Shown: positions 47,053-56,310, counted from the first letter of the stretch. The stretch is 64,000 nucleotides of DNA from Sphaerospermopsis sp. SIO1G1 (GCA_010672785.1 JAAHFX010000005.1:157633-221632), one strand, 5' to 3'. The notes: generated by a model from the sequence alone, not told the origin. A program made the numbers and translations.

Positions 47053-48021
47053 ATGACTTCAGTTTCTAGCCCTTCTCGTACTATTCGTATTGGTTCACGA
47101 AAAAGCCAACTAGCTCTAGTGCAAACCCACTGGGTAAGAGAGCAACTTCAGAAAAGTTATCCTGATATCAATTTTGAAGTTCATACCATGTCTACCCAAG
47201 GCGACAAAATCCTGGATGTAGCATTAGCAAAAATTGGTGATAAAGGATTATTTACCAAAGAACTAGAATTAGGAATGATCAATCAAGAGATTGACTTTGC
47301 TGTTCATTCTTTGAAAGATTTGCCCACCAACTTACCCGAAGGTTTAGCTTTAGCAGCAATTACAGAACGGGAAAATCCAGCAGATGCAGTGGTATTCCAT
47401 GAGAAGTATAAAGGACAAACTCTGGAAACCCTACCAGAAGGTGCAGTAATTGGTACTTCTTCTTTACGGAGATTAGCACAGCTGCGAAATAGATTTCCTC
47501 ACTTTGCATTTAAAGATGTACGCGGAAACCTGAATACTCGCATGAGTAAATTAGATGCAGGTGAATATGACGCTTTGATTTTAGCGGTTGCTGGTTTAGA
47601 GAGATTGGGAATGGGCGATCGCGTTCACCAAGTATTATCAGCTGATATCTCCCTTCACGCAGTTGGCCAGGGAGCATTAGGTATAGAATGCCGATCAGAT
47701 GACACCGAATTAATTAACCTCCTCAAAGCCATTGAACATCCCCAAACCCGCGATCGCTGTTTAGCTGAACGTTCTTTTCTCCGCTCTTTAGAAGGTGGTT
47801 GTCAAGTACCCATTGGTGTCAACACAGAAATTAGTGGAGAGAACTTAACCCTTACAGGTATAGTTGCTAGTGTAGATGGTCAAGAATTGATCAAAAATAC
47901 TGTGATTGGTGCAGCCAAAGATGCAGAAAACCTAGGTACAGAACTAGCTAATAACTTGCGTCAACAAGGAGCTACAGAAATATTAGAAAAAATATTCACT
48001 GAGATTCAACGCGGTTCATAA
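47053..48021 (+). CDS. hemC: Porphobilinogen deaminase (hydroxymethylbilane synthase)
   Basis: 322 residues. Polymerises four porphobilinogens in tetrapyrrole (chlorophyll, haem, bilin) synthesis. Start [53 protein letters not shown], and the cofactor-bearing Cys in [10 protein letters not shown] are all present. Full length. Confidence 0.97.
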   Translation: MTSVSSPSRTIRIGSRKSQLALVQTHWVREQLQKSYPDINFEVHTMSTQGDKILDVALAKIGDKGLFTKELELGMINQEIDFAVHSLKDLPTNLPEGLALAAITERENPADAVVFHEKYKGQTLETLPEGAVIGTSSLRRLAQLRNRFPHFAFKDVRGNLNTRMSKLDAGEYDALILAVAGLERLGMGDRVHQVLSADISLHAVGQGALGIECRSDDTELINLLKAIEHPQTRDRCLAERSFLRSLEGGCQVPIGVNTEISGENLTLTGIVASVDGQELIKNTVIGAAKDAENLGTELANNLRQQGATEILEKIFTEIQRGS

Positions 48022-48057
48022 GGTGATAGGGTACAGGTGATAGGTGAGAGTATGAGG

Positions 48058-48147
48058 AGAGTGGGAGAGTGGAAGATGGGGAGAGTGGGAGAGTGGAAGA
48101 TGGGGAGAGTGGGAGAGTGGGAGATGGGGAGAGTGGGAGAGTGGAAG
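48058..48147. repeat. 24-bp minisatellite
   Basis: Nearly four copies of a purine-only 24-bp unit (AGAGTGGGAGAGTGGAAGATGGGG, given here in two halves: AGAGTGGGAGAG + TGGAAGATGGGG). One strand is purely purine for about 90 bp, which could form triplex or G-rich structures. Confidence 0.9.
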
Positions 48148-48157
48148 AAAATTCTTT

Positions 48158-48262
48158 CCCAATCACCAATCACCAATCACCAGTTACCAGTCACCAATCA
48201 CCAATCACCAGTCACCAATCACCAATCACCAGTCACCAATCACCAATCACCAGTCACCAATC
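48158..48262. repeat. STRR: CAATCAC/CAGTCAC heptamers
   Basis: About 14 heptamers, mostly CAATCAC and CAGTCAC, in a higher-order 21-bp pattern (two CAATCAC, one CAGTCAC). It ends 19 bp before glgA. Confidence 0.9.
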
Positions 48263-48281
48263 TACCAATTACTAATTAATT

Positions 48282-49685
48282 ATGAGAATTTTATTTGTCG
48301 CAGCTGAAGCTGCCCCTATTGCTAAAGTAGGAGGAATGGGTGATGTTGTGGGTGCATTACCTAAATTCCTGAGAGAAATGGGACATGATGTACGCATATT
48401 TATGCCCTACTACGGCTTTCTACCAGACAAAATGGAAATTCCTCAAGAGCCGATTTGGAAGGGTTTTGCCATGTTTCAGGACTTTTCAGTTTATGAAGGA
48501 GTCCTCCCAGGAACAGATGTTCCACTATATTTATTTGGACACTCAGCTTTTATGCCCCGCCGGATTTATGCTGGAGAAGATGAAGATTGGCGGTTTACAT
48601 TATTTGCTAATGGTGCGGCGGAATTTGCTTGGAATTATTGGAAGCCAGAAATCATTCACTGTCATGATTGGCACACAGGGATGATTCCCGTTTGGATGCA
48701 CCAAGATCCAGATATTACAACTGTTTTCACTATTCATAATTTGGCATATCAAGGGCCTTGGGAATGGTATTTACGGCAAATTACTTGGTGTCCTTGGTAT
48801 ATGCAAGGGCATAATACTATGGCAGCAGCGGTACAATTTGCTGATCGAGTAAATACAGTTTCTCCCACCTATGCTGAACAAATCAAAACCCCTGCCTATG
48901 GTGAAGAAATTGAAGGTTTATTATCTTTTATTAGTAGTAAGTTATCAGGGATTATCAACGGTATAGACACAGGAATTTATAACCCTGAAGTTGATAAATA
49001 CATTCATCAAACCTTTAGTATTGATACCTTAGATCAACGCAGAGCCAATAAAATCGCCTTACAGGAAGAAATGGGGTTAGAGGTTAACTCTGGTGCTTTC
49101 TTAATTGGGATGGTGAGTAGATTAGTAGAACAAAAAGGTCTAGATTTAGTTTTACAAATTCTTGACCGTTTCATGGCTTACACAGATGCTCAATTTGTGC
49201 TTTTGGGTACAGGCGATCGCTACTATGAAACCCAAATGTGGCAGTTAGCCTCCCGTTATCCTGGCAGAATGGCTACCTATCTACTTTACAATGACGCTCT
49301 TTCCCGTCGTATTTATTCAGGTACTGATGCTTTCTTAATGCCTAGCCGATTTGAGCCTTGTGGTATTAGTCAGATGATGGCTTTACGTTATGGTTCTGTT
49401 CCTATTGTACGACGGACTGGAGGTTTGGTTGATACTGTTACCCATCACGATCCTGTAAATGCAGCAGGTACTGGTTATTGCTTTGATCGTTATGAACCTT
49501 TAGATTTGTTTACCTGTATGATTCGAGCTTGGGAAGGTTTCCGCTTTAAACCCCAATGGCAAGAATTACAACAACGGGGTATGATTGCAAACTTTAGTTG
49601 GTCTGAATCTGCTAAACAGTACGATAGTCTTTATCGTTCCATGTATGGTTTACCTCCACGAGAAGAAGAAGTGGAAACTCCATAG
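48282..49685 (+). CDS. glgA: Glycogen synthase (ADP-glucose)
   Basis: 467 residues, GT5 family. N-terminal [20 protein letters not shown] carries the ADP-glucose-binding Kx[16 protein letters not shown] and [20 protein letters not shown] complete the two Rossmann domains. Makes alpha-1,4-glucan storage polymer. The gene starts right after the long repeat tract, with no evident nearby promoter apart from it. Confidence 0.95.
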   Translation: MRILFVAAEAAPIAKVGGMGDVVGALPKFLREMGHDVRIFMPYYGFLPDKMEIPQEPIWKGFAMFQDFSVYEGVLPGTDVPLYLFGHSAFMPRRIYAGEDEDWRFTLFANGAAEFAWNYWKPEIIHCHDWHTGMIPVWMHQDPDITTVFTIHNLAYQGPWEWYLRQITWCPWYMQGHNTMAAAVQFADRVNTVSPTYAEQIKTPAYGEEIEGLLSFISSKLSGIINGIDTGIYNPEVDKYIHQTFSIDTLDQRRANKIALQEEMGLEVNSGAFLIGMVSRLVEQKGLDLVLQILDRFMAYTDAQFVLLGTGDRYYETQMWQLASRYPGRMATYLLYNDALSRRIYSGTDAFLMPSRFEPCGISQMMALRYGSVPIVRRTGGLVDTVTHHDPVNAAGTGYCFDRYEPLDLFTCMIRAWEGFRFKPQWQELQQRGMIANFSWSESAKQYDSLYRSMYGLPPREEEVETP

Positions 49686-49691
49686 TTAGAA

Positions 49692-49755
49692 CTTGTTGAA
49701 TAAAGCCAACACCTAGAGAAATCACAGGTTTGATATTTTGGTTTTATTCACCAAG
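49692..49755. terminator. Long inverted repeat after glgA
   Basis: CTTGTTGAATAAAGCCAA (49692-49709) and TTGGTTTTATTCACCAAG (49738-49755) pair over about 16 of 18 bases around a 28-nt loop, directly after the glgA stop. Probable transcript-end structure. Confidence 0.6.
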
Positions 49756-49805
49756 CCTCTCTTGTTTCCTGTATACTTTTGCAAATCAGAAATTAAATTT
49801 TTGAT

Positions 49806-50030
49806 AAGTAGTCATACAAAATAGATTTTATATAGGACTTACGCACAAGCTATGGAATAAACGTTCGCGTAGCGTGTCGAAGACATACCACTCCAGGCAC
49901 AGAGAACACAGAGGAATGAGGGTTATAAGAGATGTTTTACATAAGTCCTATTTGGGAAAGGGAACAGATACGTAATACAGAGATTTTTTTGTTCCAACCA
50001 TGTTAAATTAATTTTGCTCAGGTACTTATA
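49806..50030 (+). repeat. Dispersed ~115-bp repeat, copy B, interrupted by a MITE
   Basis: Left half 49806-49832 and right half 49951-50030 match copies at 45097 and 53456 (AAGTAGTCATAC...; ending AGGTACTTATA). Removing 49833-49950 restores a continuous copy that also matches 42021-42063 across the junction (TTTTATATTTGGG). Confidence 0.75.
49833..49950. mobile_element. MITE with TAGGACTTA termini
   Basis: 118 bp with perfect 9-bp terminal inverted repeats TAGGACTTA and TAAGTCCTA. The inside has the family block CAGAGAACACAGAGG and no ORF. The best-preserved member of the family in the window; it lies within another dispersed repeat. Confidence 0.8.
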
Positions 50031-50614
50031 GGCAACCGTCATGGTTTTTTTATTTTCAAATTATTATTTTTATAGTATTTAATCTATTCTTTAAATATAA
50101 ATATTGCCCACAATTGTATTTTTTTACTGAAATAAATGAATATATAGATAATAGATGAATATTTTTATAACAAGGTAAGATTAATGTCAACAAGGTATCA
50201 AAGTCATTGTGAATGAAGCTTTTGAATATTTTAACTCCTATTAATTCCCAATTCATTTAGGTATATATTTATAATTTCATAGTTAGTATTTCTATTTTTT
50301 CAAAATACGTATTGCTTTCTTATTTAGGCGAAAATACCATAATGTGACAGTTGAAATGGCGTAATATGTGGTCAAAAAATCAGTTAATTAAAGAGTATAA
50401 AATACATCTAGATAAATTCTAGACAAAAGTACATTGAATATTCAATACTATTCACTTTGTTAGCCTCAACTATATTAGTTCTAGAAGGAAAAGTGACAGC
50501 AAAGAATATCCTGATTTTGATTTAACTTTTCTCTCAATCTTTGACCACAAAGTCTAAACAGTATTGAGTCAAGGTGAAAAAGTCTCAAGTGTTGACATAA
50601 AGGAGCAAAAAACT
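50031..50614. other. Intergenic region upstream of SH3/PG-binding gene
   Basis: About 580 bp, very AT-rich. A 66-codon minus-strand ORF (50056-50256) has no ribosome site and is not credited. Ribosome site AGGAG at 50601-50605 serves the next gene. Confidence 0.5.
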
Positions 50615-51226
50615 ATGGAATATATGGCATATTCCTATATGTATATGGCAAATGAAGAAACTCCCGTGGATGTGGATTTAAATTTGCCTAATTTTGATTT
50701 TCAGTGGCAAAAATTACTTAAATCTTCAGCTTGGTTAGCTTTAGTAGGAGTGAGTGTTTTTGTAACTTCCTTTTCCCAAGCACAACAAGCATCCGCAGAA
50801 TATGTCAGGACTAATGGTAATTGTTTAAATGTTCGTAGAGGACGTAGTACCAGACACTCTGTAGTTGCTTGTGTGAGAAATGGTGCATATATCGGTAGAA
50901 CTGGAAATGTGAGATATGGTTTTGCTCAAATCACTTCTGGGCGTTATCGAGGCCATTATGTGGCAGAAAGATGGATTAGTGGACAACGTTATTCATCCAG
51001 TCATCGTCGTAGTCGTCGTCGCAGAAGTTCCCGTCATTATCGAGTGGTAATAGGCCCTGGTTCTCGCGGTGAGAGAGTTAGATCCATACAACGGGCTTTG
51101 GGAATTAGGGTTGATGGGGTTTATGGGCCACAAACTACTCGCCGAGTTCGTAATTTCCAACGTCGCAATAATTTATTCGTTGATGGTATTGTTGGCCCTG
51201 CTACTCGTCGTGCTTTGGGTATCTAA
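50615..51226 (+). CDS. SH3b-peptidoglycan-binding protein with membrane anchor
   Basis: 203 residues. The N-terminal cytosolic 40 residues contain an acidic/Met-rich stretch, then a membrane segment (about 48-66, WLALVGVSVFVTSF) ending in a possible cleavage site (ASAEY). Next come an SH3b-like domain (70-115, NVRRGRSTRHSVVACVRNG), an Arg/Ser-rich linker (HRRSRRRRSSRHYR), and a C-terminal PG_binding_1 domain (140-203, GERVRSIQRAL; VDGVYGPQTTRRV). Likely a periplasmic cell-wall-binding protein. ATG 50615 has AGGAG 9 nt upstream; the in-frame upstream TTG is rejected. Confidence 0.83.
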   Translation: MEYMAYSYMYMANEETPVDVDLNLPNFDFQWQKLLKSSAWLALVGVSVFVTSFSQAQQASAEYVRTNGNCLNVRRGRSTRHSVVACVRNGAYIGRTGNVRYGFAQITSGRYRGHYVAERWISGQRYSSSHRRSRRRRSSRHYRVVIGPGSRGERVRSIQRALGIRVDGVYGPQTTRRVRNFQRRNNLFVDGIVGPATRRALGI

Positions 51227-51232
51227 TTAAAT

Positions 51233-52348
51233 TTACCCATAATCAATTTGCAAATAATTTTTGACAGTTTTTAAGATACGTTGTGCTGCATTACCATCAC
51301 CGAAAGGGTTAATGGCATTAGCCATAGCTGTATATGCTTCGGGGTTACTAAGTAATTCACTGGCAGCGTTAACAATATTTTCCGTTTGAGTTCCAATTAA
51401 TTTCGCTGTTCCAGCACTGACGGCCTCCGGTCTTTCTGTGGTGTCTCTGAGGACTAATACAGGTTTTCCTAGACTGGGGGCTTCTTCTTGCAGTCCACCA
51501 GAGTCAGTTAATAACAAATGCGATCGCCCAATAGCTGCTACTAATTGAGCATAATCTAGTGGTTCTGTTAAAAATATTCTCGGATGTTGACCTAATATTT
51601 GCTGTAGAGGTTCTCTGACGGTAGGGTTTTTATGTAAAGGTAATAATAAGGCTGTGTCAGGAAATTTATCTAAAATTTGTAAAAATCCTTGGGCGATCGC
51701 TTGTAAGGGTTGACCCCAATTTTCTCGCCGATGTACTGTAGTTAAAATTGTTCGATATTCATTCCAATTCAAACCAGGAATATCACAAGGTGGGTTAGTT
51801 GCTGCCACACTTAATAAGGCATCAATCACCGTATTTCCTGTAAGATGAATTTCTCCCAACACACCGGAAGCTTGTAAATTTTCTACTGCGAGGGTAGTGG
51901 GAGCAAAATGTAATTGAGTAATTTGGGAAATTAATCTTCTATTTGCTTCTTCTGGATAAGGATTCAATAAATCATCAGTTCTTAACCCTGCTTCTACATG
52001 ACCAACTGGTATTTTTTGATAAAAAGCTGCTAATGCTGCTGCAAAGGCAGTGGTTGTGTCTCCTTGTACAATTACTAAATCTAGTTTTTGTTCTAAAAAT
52101 AAATTTTCTAAACCCTGTAAACTCCTGCAAGTAATATCATTTAATGATTGTTTTGGCTGCATAATCTCTAAATTATGATCTGCCTTGAGGTGAAACAACT
52201 GCATCACCTGTTCCACCATTTCTTTATGCTGTCCAGTTAAGATTACCTGTACTTCTAAATCTGAACAATTTTGAAAAATCTGAATTACTGGAGCTAATTT
52301 AATTGCTTCTGGACGAGTTCCTAAAATAATACCAATTTTTTTATTCAT
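51233..52348 (-). CDS. wecB: UDP-N-acetylglucosamine 2-epimerase (non-hydrolysing)
   Basis: 371 residues. Converts UDP-GlcNAc to UDP-ManNAc for surface polysaccharide. GTRPEAIKLAPVI, VQGDTTTAFAAALAAFY, HVEAGLRTDD, EEANRRLISQ and LLTDSGGLQEEAPSLGKPVL are all conserved. Full length. Convergent, 6 bp from the SH3/PG-binding gene; STRR upstream. Confidence 0.93.
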   Translation of the reverse strand: MNKKIGIILGTRPEAIKLAPVIQIFQNCSDLEVQVILTGQHKEMVEQVMQLFHLKADHNLEIMQPKQSLNDITCRSLQGLENLFLEQKLDLVIVQGDTTTAFAAALAAFYQKIPVGHVEAGLRTDDLLNPYPEEANRRLISQITQLHFAPTTLAVENLQASGVLGEIHLTGNTVIDALLSVAATNPPCDIPGLNWNEYRTILTTVHRRENWGQPLQAIAQGFLQILDKFPDTALLLPLHKNPTVREPLQQILGQHPRIFLTEPLDYAQLVAAIGRSHLLLTDSGGLQEEAPSLGKPVLVLRDTTERPEAVSAGTAKLIGTQTENIVNAASELLSNPEAYTAMANAINPFGDGNAAQRILKTVKNYLQIDYG

Positions 52349-52364
52349 TTAGTGGTTGGTGACT

Positions 52365-52455
52365 GGTAAACAGTGAACAGTGAACAGTGAACAGTGAATA
52401 GCGATAAATGATAACTGACAACTGACAACTGATAACTGATAACTGATAACTGAAT
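52365..52455. repeat. STRR: CAGTGAA and AACTGAT tracts
   Basis: CAGTGAA heptamers (about four) followed by AACTGAC/AACTGAT heptamers (about six), between wecB and the terminator at 52461. Confidence 0.85.
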
Positions 52456-52460
52456 AAACG

Positions 52461-52482
52461 AAAAAACCCGGTTTAACCGGGC
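52461..52482 (-). terminator. Intrinsic terminator
   Basis: On the minus strand, CCCGGTT-AA-ACCGGG hairpin followed by TTTTTT. It lies 34 bp after the stop of the 52516-52887 gene and is a textbook terminator for it. Confidence 0.85.
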
Positions 52483-52515
52483 AGATGTACTGTTTATCGA
52501 ATTTAGCTATGTTGA

Positions 52516-52887
52516 TTATTTAAGTTCACAAGTTAAAGGACAAGCAGCGTAGACGGTGGTTTGCACTTTTTCAGCTTCACCATGTAGCCAGCTTAACCAT
52601 TTAACTTCTTTAGGATGAATACCTTTAGCAGTTAGCACACCAGCCACGATTAGAACTGTGAGAACATTTAACATTATCAGTCCACCAGCTACTAGCAAGA
52701 CTGCGCTCACAGGCATGACAGATTGTAGAACAATTGACAATAAACAGCCAACTGTAGCCATAACCACTACCAAAGGAAACCCGACAACTAGAAGACATAC
52801 TGCCAATGTAAAAGTCCATATTAAAAAGCTTTTAATCATTAACATGGAGTGTGTCTTTCTTTGATCAGAGCTTTGAGCTACAACCAT
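52516..52887 (-). CDS. Small membrane protein, unknown function
   Basis: 123 residues. Strong ribosome site (GGAGGAAAAGTC before ATG 52887). Two long hydrophobic segments (about 19-48, SFLIWTFTLAVCLLVVGFPL; and 55-87) form a membrane hairpin. The C-terminal 35 residues contain WLSWLHGEAEKVQ and end with two cysteines (AACPLTCELK). No named family recognised. Monocistronic with its own terminator. Confidence 0.75.
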   Translation of the reverse strand: MVVAQSSDQRKTHSMLMIKSFLIWTFTLAVCLLVVGFPLVVVMATVGCLLSIVLQSVMPVSAVLLVAGGLIMLNVLTVLIVAGVLTAKGIHPKEVKWLSWLHGEAEKVQTTVYAACPLTCELK

Positions 52888-53326
52888 GACTTTTCCTCCG
52901 AATTACATAACAAAGTTTATATGTTGCTTTTCAGTTATTTCTTGTTGTCTGCAAGCTAACTGAATTTATCTCAGTGAAATCTAGTATATAAAAACCATAG
53001 AAAAAAATGAGCATTTCTTTACTAAAGTTTACACTTATTTTTTTACTTGTGAATAGAAGCTCAGGACTAAGAATGAAGTCGTTTTTTTGATTAAGTGATA
53101 CCATCTCAGGGATATGTATTCATGAAGAGAAGCACTATCAGTTGATTCCCATAGTATCTTCCTGTTTTTGCTTAACATTTCTTATCAAAATAGTGCTGAT
53201 TTCTCATAATTATCAGACTGTCTGTTCAAAATGATTAAAGTAAGAAGAGAAATAAACCAAAGCCAGTCAAGATTTTGGTCATATTTTCATGATTTCAAAA
53301 TTCTTTCCTTACCAACTCTTGAAACT

Positions 53327-53361
53327 GTTACCTGTTACCTGTTACCTGTTACCTGTTACCT
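53327..53361. repeat. STRR: tandem TTACCTG
   Basis: Five copies of TTACCTG/GTTACCT within the spacer upstream of the pilT-like gene. Confidence 0.88.
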
Positions 53362-53455
53362 AGTCTCCAACAATCACTTTTTGCCGCCAACCCTAAATAT
53401 TTATGTGACACTACTGAAGATTAATTGATGTAACATCAGGTTATGATTGATGAGA

Positions 53456-53571
53456 TTATAAATACCCAAGCAAAATTAATTGCACATATTGGTTGAAAAC
53501 AGAACTCGCTGTATTCTTCACCTATTCCCTGTTCCCTCTCCTAACTATGAAATTTATGTTGCACAACTACT
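53456..53571 (-). repeat. Dispersed ~115-bp repeat, copy C (inverted)
   Basis: Reverse complement of 45097-45207: on the plus strand it opens TATAAATACCCAAGC and closes GTTGCACAACTACTG. Intact, no MITE inside. Confidence 0.75.
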
Positions 53572-53769
53572 GATGTGTGTAATTAATAAATCTTAAACTG
53601 GCAAATTGATAAGAGTGTTCCCAACAATAAACGATCCAAAAATAGAGATTGCTTGATTCTGCTTTGCTACATTTATGATGAAAATTGGGCATTTTTTTAC
53701 TGGGAATGCTCCAACTAAATTTTTGAGTAGATTTTTCTCTATCAACTTGTATCTACCCCATGAGGATAT

Positions 53770-55188
53770 ATGACAGATTTACCACCCCACAACACAACAA
53801 AACCAACATACCCAACTGGAGAAAATCAGGCTACACAAACTATAGATAATGGATCTCAAAGAGAAGCAAAGATAGACAATATCACTACACCGCCTCCATC
53901 CTCAGCAACAGGTCAACGACCTAGAGTAGCTCCACCCCCACCACCAGGTCAACGACCCAGAGTAGCTCCACCTCCACCACCAGCAGGCCAACGACCCAGA
54001 GTAGCTCCACCTCCACCACCAGGTCAAAGACCTAGAGTAGCTCCACCCCCAGCGCCACCACCAGTAGGTCAACCTCCTGGAATGTCACCACAAACATCAT
54101 TTGTATCTGCTGCACCTCAACAAGTTCCATCTTTGACCTTAGCTCAGATAGCGGAAGAAGCTTTTGAGCAAGGATATTCGGATATTCATGTGGGAATAGG
54201 TGAAATACCTCGTTTCCGTAATCGAGGAGAAATTCAAACTACAAATTACCCAGAAACTGATAAAGCTACCTTTATGAGTTGGTTGCGGGAAATTTTAACT
54301 GATTCAGAAATCCAATACTTTATAGAAAATTTAGAGTTTGATGGTGCTACCCAGTACGAGTTTGCTCGTGTGAGGATTAATATTTTTGATTCTTTCCGGG
54401 GCTATGCAATGGTATTGCGATTGATTCCCTTGAAAATCTTGTCAATAGATCAATTGAGATTACCTCCTGTAATTCGGGATATTTGTCATTATCAGAAAGG
54501 TTTGATTTTGGTGACAGGTCCGACTGGTTCTGGTAAGTCTACAACTATGGCAGCAATGGTAGACTATATCAATCGAGAAATGCCCAAACATATTATTACA
54601 ATTGAAGATCCAATTGAGTTTGTGCATCAAAGTCGTAAATCTCTGATTAGACAGCGGGAAGTGGGAATTCACACTCGACAGTTTGACCGTGCCTTAAAAG
54701 CTGCTTTACGGGAAGATCCAGATTTGATTCTGGTGGGTGAAATGCGGGATAAGGAAACTGTGAATACTGCTCTGAAAGCAGCACAAACAGGTCACTTGGT
54801 CATGGGAACTTTACACACTAATAGTGCGGTAAAAACGATTGAACGGATTCTGAATCTCTATTCAGGGGAAGAACAAGACCCTATACGGGTAGCGGTTTCT
54901 GAATCTATGATAGCTGTGGTTGCCCAAGGTTTGTGTCGTACTACTGACGGTAAACGGGCAGCTTTTCACGATATTCTGATCAATACTGAAGCAGTTAAAG
55001 AATGGATCAAAGATGGTAAGTATGAGGACATTATTGAGTTGATGAAACAAGCTAGTTATGATGGCATGATTACGATGAATCAGTCGTTGTTCAATCTCTA
55101 TCAAGAGGGTCGTATTACTGAAGAAACTGCCATTGAAATGTCGCCAACTCCTAATGAAATGATGCAATTCCTGAGAGGGAGGATGTAA
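53770..55188 (+). CDS. PilT-like type IV pilus ATPase with proline-rich N-terminus
   Basis: 472 residues. From about 120 a PilT/VirB11-type ATPase: Walker A GPTGSGKSTTMAAM, Asp box EDPIEF, Walker B LREDPDLILVGEMRD, His box TGHLVMGTLHTNSA. This ATPase retracts type IV pili for twitching. The first 115 residues are Pro-rich with four GQRPRVAPPPPP units, unlike standard PilT, which lacks this region. An adaptor-binding role is possible. Followed 225 bp later by the KaiB-like gene. Confidence 0.88.
   Translation: MTDLPPHNTTKPTYPTGENQATQTIDNGSQREAKIDNITTPPPSSATGQRPRVAPPPPPGQRPRVAPPPPPAGQRPRVAPPPPPGQRPRVAPPPAPPPVGQPPGMSPQTSFVSAAPQQVPSLTLAQIAEEAFEQGYSDIHVGIGEIPRFRNRGEIQTTNYPETDKATFMSWLREILTDSEIQYFIENLEFDGATQYEFARVRINIFDSFRGYAMVLRLIPLKILSIDQLRLPPVIRDICHYQKGLILVTGPTGSGKSTTMAAMVDYINREMPKHIITIEDPIEFVHQSRKSLIRQREVGIHTRQFDRALKAALREDPDLILVGEMRDKETVNTALKAAQTGHLVMGTLHTNSAVKTIERILNLYSGEEQDPIRVAVSESMIAVVAQGLCRTTDGKRAAFHDILINTEAVKEWIKDGKYEDIIELMKQASYDGMITMNQSLFNLYQEGRITEETAIEMSPTPNEMMQFLRGRM
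53911..54065 (+). repeat. Coding tandem repeat (GQRPRVAPPPPP)
   Basis: Four units of 36-45 bp inside the pilT-like gene, all in frame and differing by a few bases and by the number of Pro codons. Confidence 0.85.
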
Positions 55189-55285
55189 TCAGTTATCAGT
55201 TATCAGTTATCAGTTATCAGTTATCAGTTAGCAGTTAGCAGTTTTCAGTTATCAGTTATCCGTTAGCAGTTTTCAGTTTTTAGGG
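55189..55285. repeat. STRR: CAGTTAT/CAGTTAG/CAGTTTT
   Basis: About 14 heptamers starting at the base after the pilT-like stop, the same family as at 46750 and 59224. Confidence 0.9.
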
Positions 55286-55413
55286 GTGAGGGGGTAAAGT
55301 CATGGCTTTATCTCAAGACCTTTTGCCTCTTGCTTGCCTTTTGCATACTTTCATCAATTATACTGATGTGCTTGGAAAGGATATGACTACGTAGAAAAAT
55401 TTGTATAGATAAT

Positions 55414-56160
55414 ATGTCTGAATCCCAATTATTTAAGGGGATAGCTTTGTTTACTCCTGGGGGAGATTTAATTTATTGTATTGACCATAGTAAACAAGAC
55501 CGGTGGCATTTACATTTGTGTGTAGCGTTACAAGAAATTTTACATTTACCAGAACCTCCACATTTTTTAGTGCCTTGTTATACGGCAACTATTGATCATT
55601 GGTTAAATCCGCGTACCCAAGAAGTGCAAACCTTTGCAGAAGCTTATCCGGCGGTGATGCGTTATGTGCCTTTGTTGGCTGCTATATTTGACACTGGTAA
55701 TTTTGTTTGGCAGGCTGCTCCTTGGCAAGAAGGTATGTGTGAGCAGATGGTTTTGTCTACTTATCGTTCTTCATTTCCTGAGTTATGGGAAGATCATGAT
55801 TTGATTGTTCGTTTAGATTCTCAACGTAATATCAACGATTATCAACCATCTAATTTAAGTCTGACACCAGAAGTTAAGAAAACTCAGGGTTATGTCTTGC
55901 GTTTATTTGTGGCGGGTCATAGTCTGATTACTGAACGTAGTTTAGAACATTTGCAGGTTTTTTTGGAGCGATCGCTCAATCATCCTTATACTCTCAAGGT
56001 GATTGATGTTCTCACACATCCTGAACAGGCAGAAATTGATCAAGTCTCTGCTACTCCTACTTTGGTTAAGGTTTGGCCTCATCCTGTGAGAAGGATAGTC
56101 GGTGATTTGGATAATTTGGAAAAACTTTTACAGATGTTAGGGATCAAAGAGAATTTTTGA
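55414..56160 (+). CDS. KaiB-domain protein with long N-terminal domain
   Basis: 248 residues. Residues 1-150 are a cyanobacterial domain of unknown fold (GIALFTPGGDLIYCIDHSKQ; FLVPCYTATIDHWLNPRTQE; IFDTGNFVWQAAPW). Residues about 160-245 are a KaiB/SasA-N thioredoxin-like fold: GYVLRLFVAGHSLITERSL, TLKVIDVLTHPEQAEID, and SATPTLVKVWPHPVRRIVGD. It is distinct from the ~100-residue clock KaiB, and no kaiA or kaiC is nearby. Role in timing is unproven. Confidence 0.85.
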   Translation: MSESQLFKGIALFTPGGDLIYCIDHSKQDRWHLHLCVALQEILHLPEPPHFLVPCYTATIDHWLNPRTQEVQTFAEAYPAVMRYVPLLAAIFDTGNFVWQAAPWQEGMCEQMVLSTYRSSFPELWEDHDLIVRLDSQRNINDYQPSNLSLTPEVKKTQGYVLRLFVAGHSLITERSLEHLQVFLERSLNHPYTLKVIDVLTHPEQAEIDQVSATPTLVKVWPHPVRRIVGDLDNLEKLLQMLGIKENF

Positions 56161-56310
56161 CACTCTGCGTCCTAAAGGAGCGCAGATTCTTGATTCAACG
56201 AGTCCACTTAGATTAGACCCCTTGCAGTATCTAAGCCAGAGGTGGTTCTCTCCTCAAGCGTTACTTTCCCCCAGCCCGGAGGTAGTTGGATCAAAAAAAA
56301 ATTTTGTTTG
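56158..56310 (-). mobile_element. Probable IS200/IS605 (tnpB-type) right-end remnant
   Basis: On the minus strand the sequence ends with a GTTGAATCAAGAATCTGCG block, a hairpin (CTGCG..TCCTAAAGGA..CGCAG, 56165-56185) and GAGTGTCAA. This is the organisation I know from right ends of cyanobacterial tnpB-carrying IS200/IS605 elements, where the guide (omega) RNA is encoded. A CTTAGAT/ATCTAAG stem lies inside. No tnpB ORF remains. The right end abuts and overlaps the stop of the KaiB-like gene. Recognition is from memory, hence moderate confidence. Confidence 0.45.

Larger units (their letters stand above)
52888..53769. other. Intergenic region with repeats upstream of pilT-like gene
   Basis: 882 bp without a credible gene. 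A TTACCTG STRR (53327-53361) and a minus-oriented dispersed repeat copy (53456-53571) account for part of it. A 65-codon plus-strand ORF (53231-53428) runs through the STRR and is rejected. Confidence 0.65.

Noticed and set aside
48037..48279. Overlapping ORFs through the minisatellite and STRR
   Set aside because: Their sequence is only translated tandem repeat, with no ribosome site; two frames are open because of the repeat period.
50056..50256. 66-codon minus-strand ORF
   Set aside because: AT-rich spacer, no ribosome site, composition unlike real genes of the window.
53231..53428. 65-codon plus-strand ORF
   Set aside because: Crosses the TTACCTG STRR, no ribosome site, low-complexity C-terminus.
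56158..56310. 6S or other housekeeping ncRNA
   Set aside because: Considered because of the hairpins, but the terminal arrangement fits an IS200/IS605 right end better and no housekeeping RNA signature was recognised.
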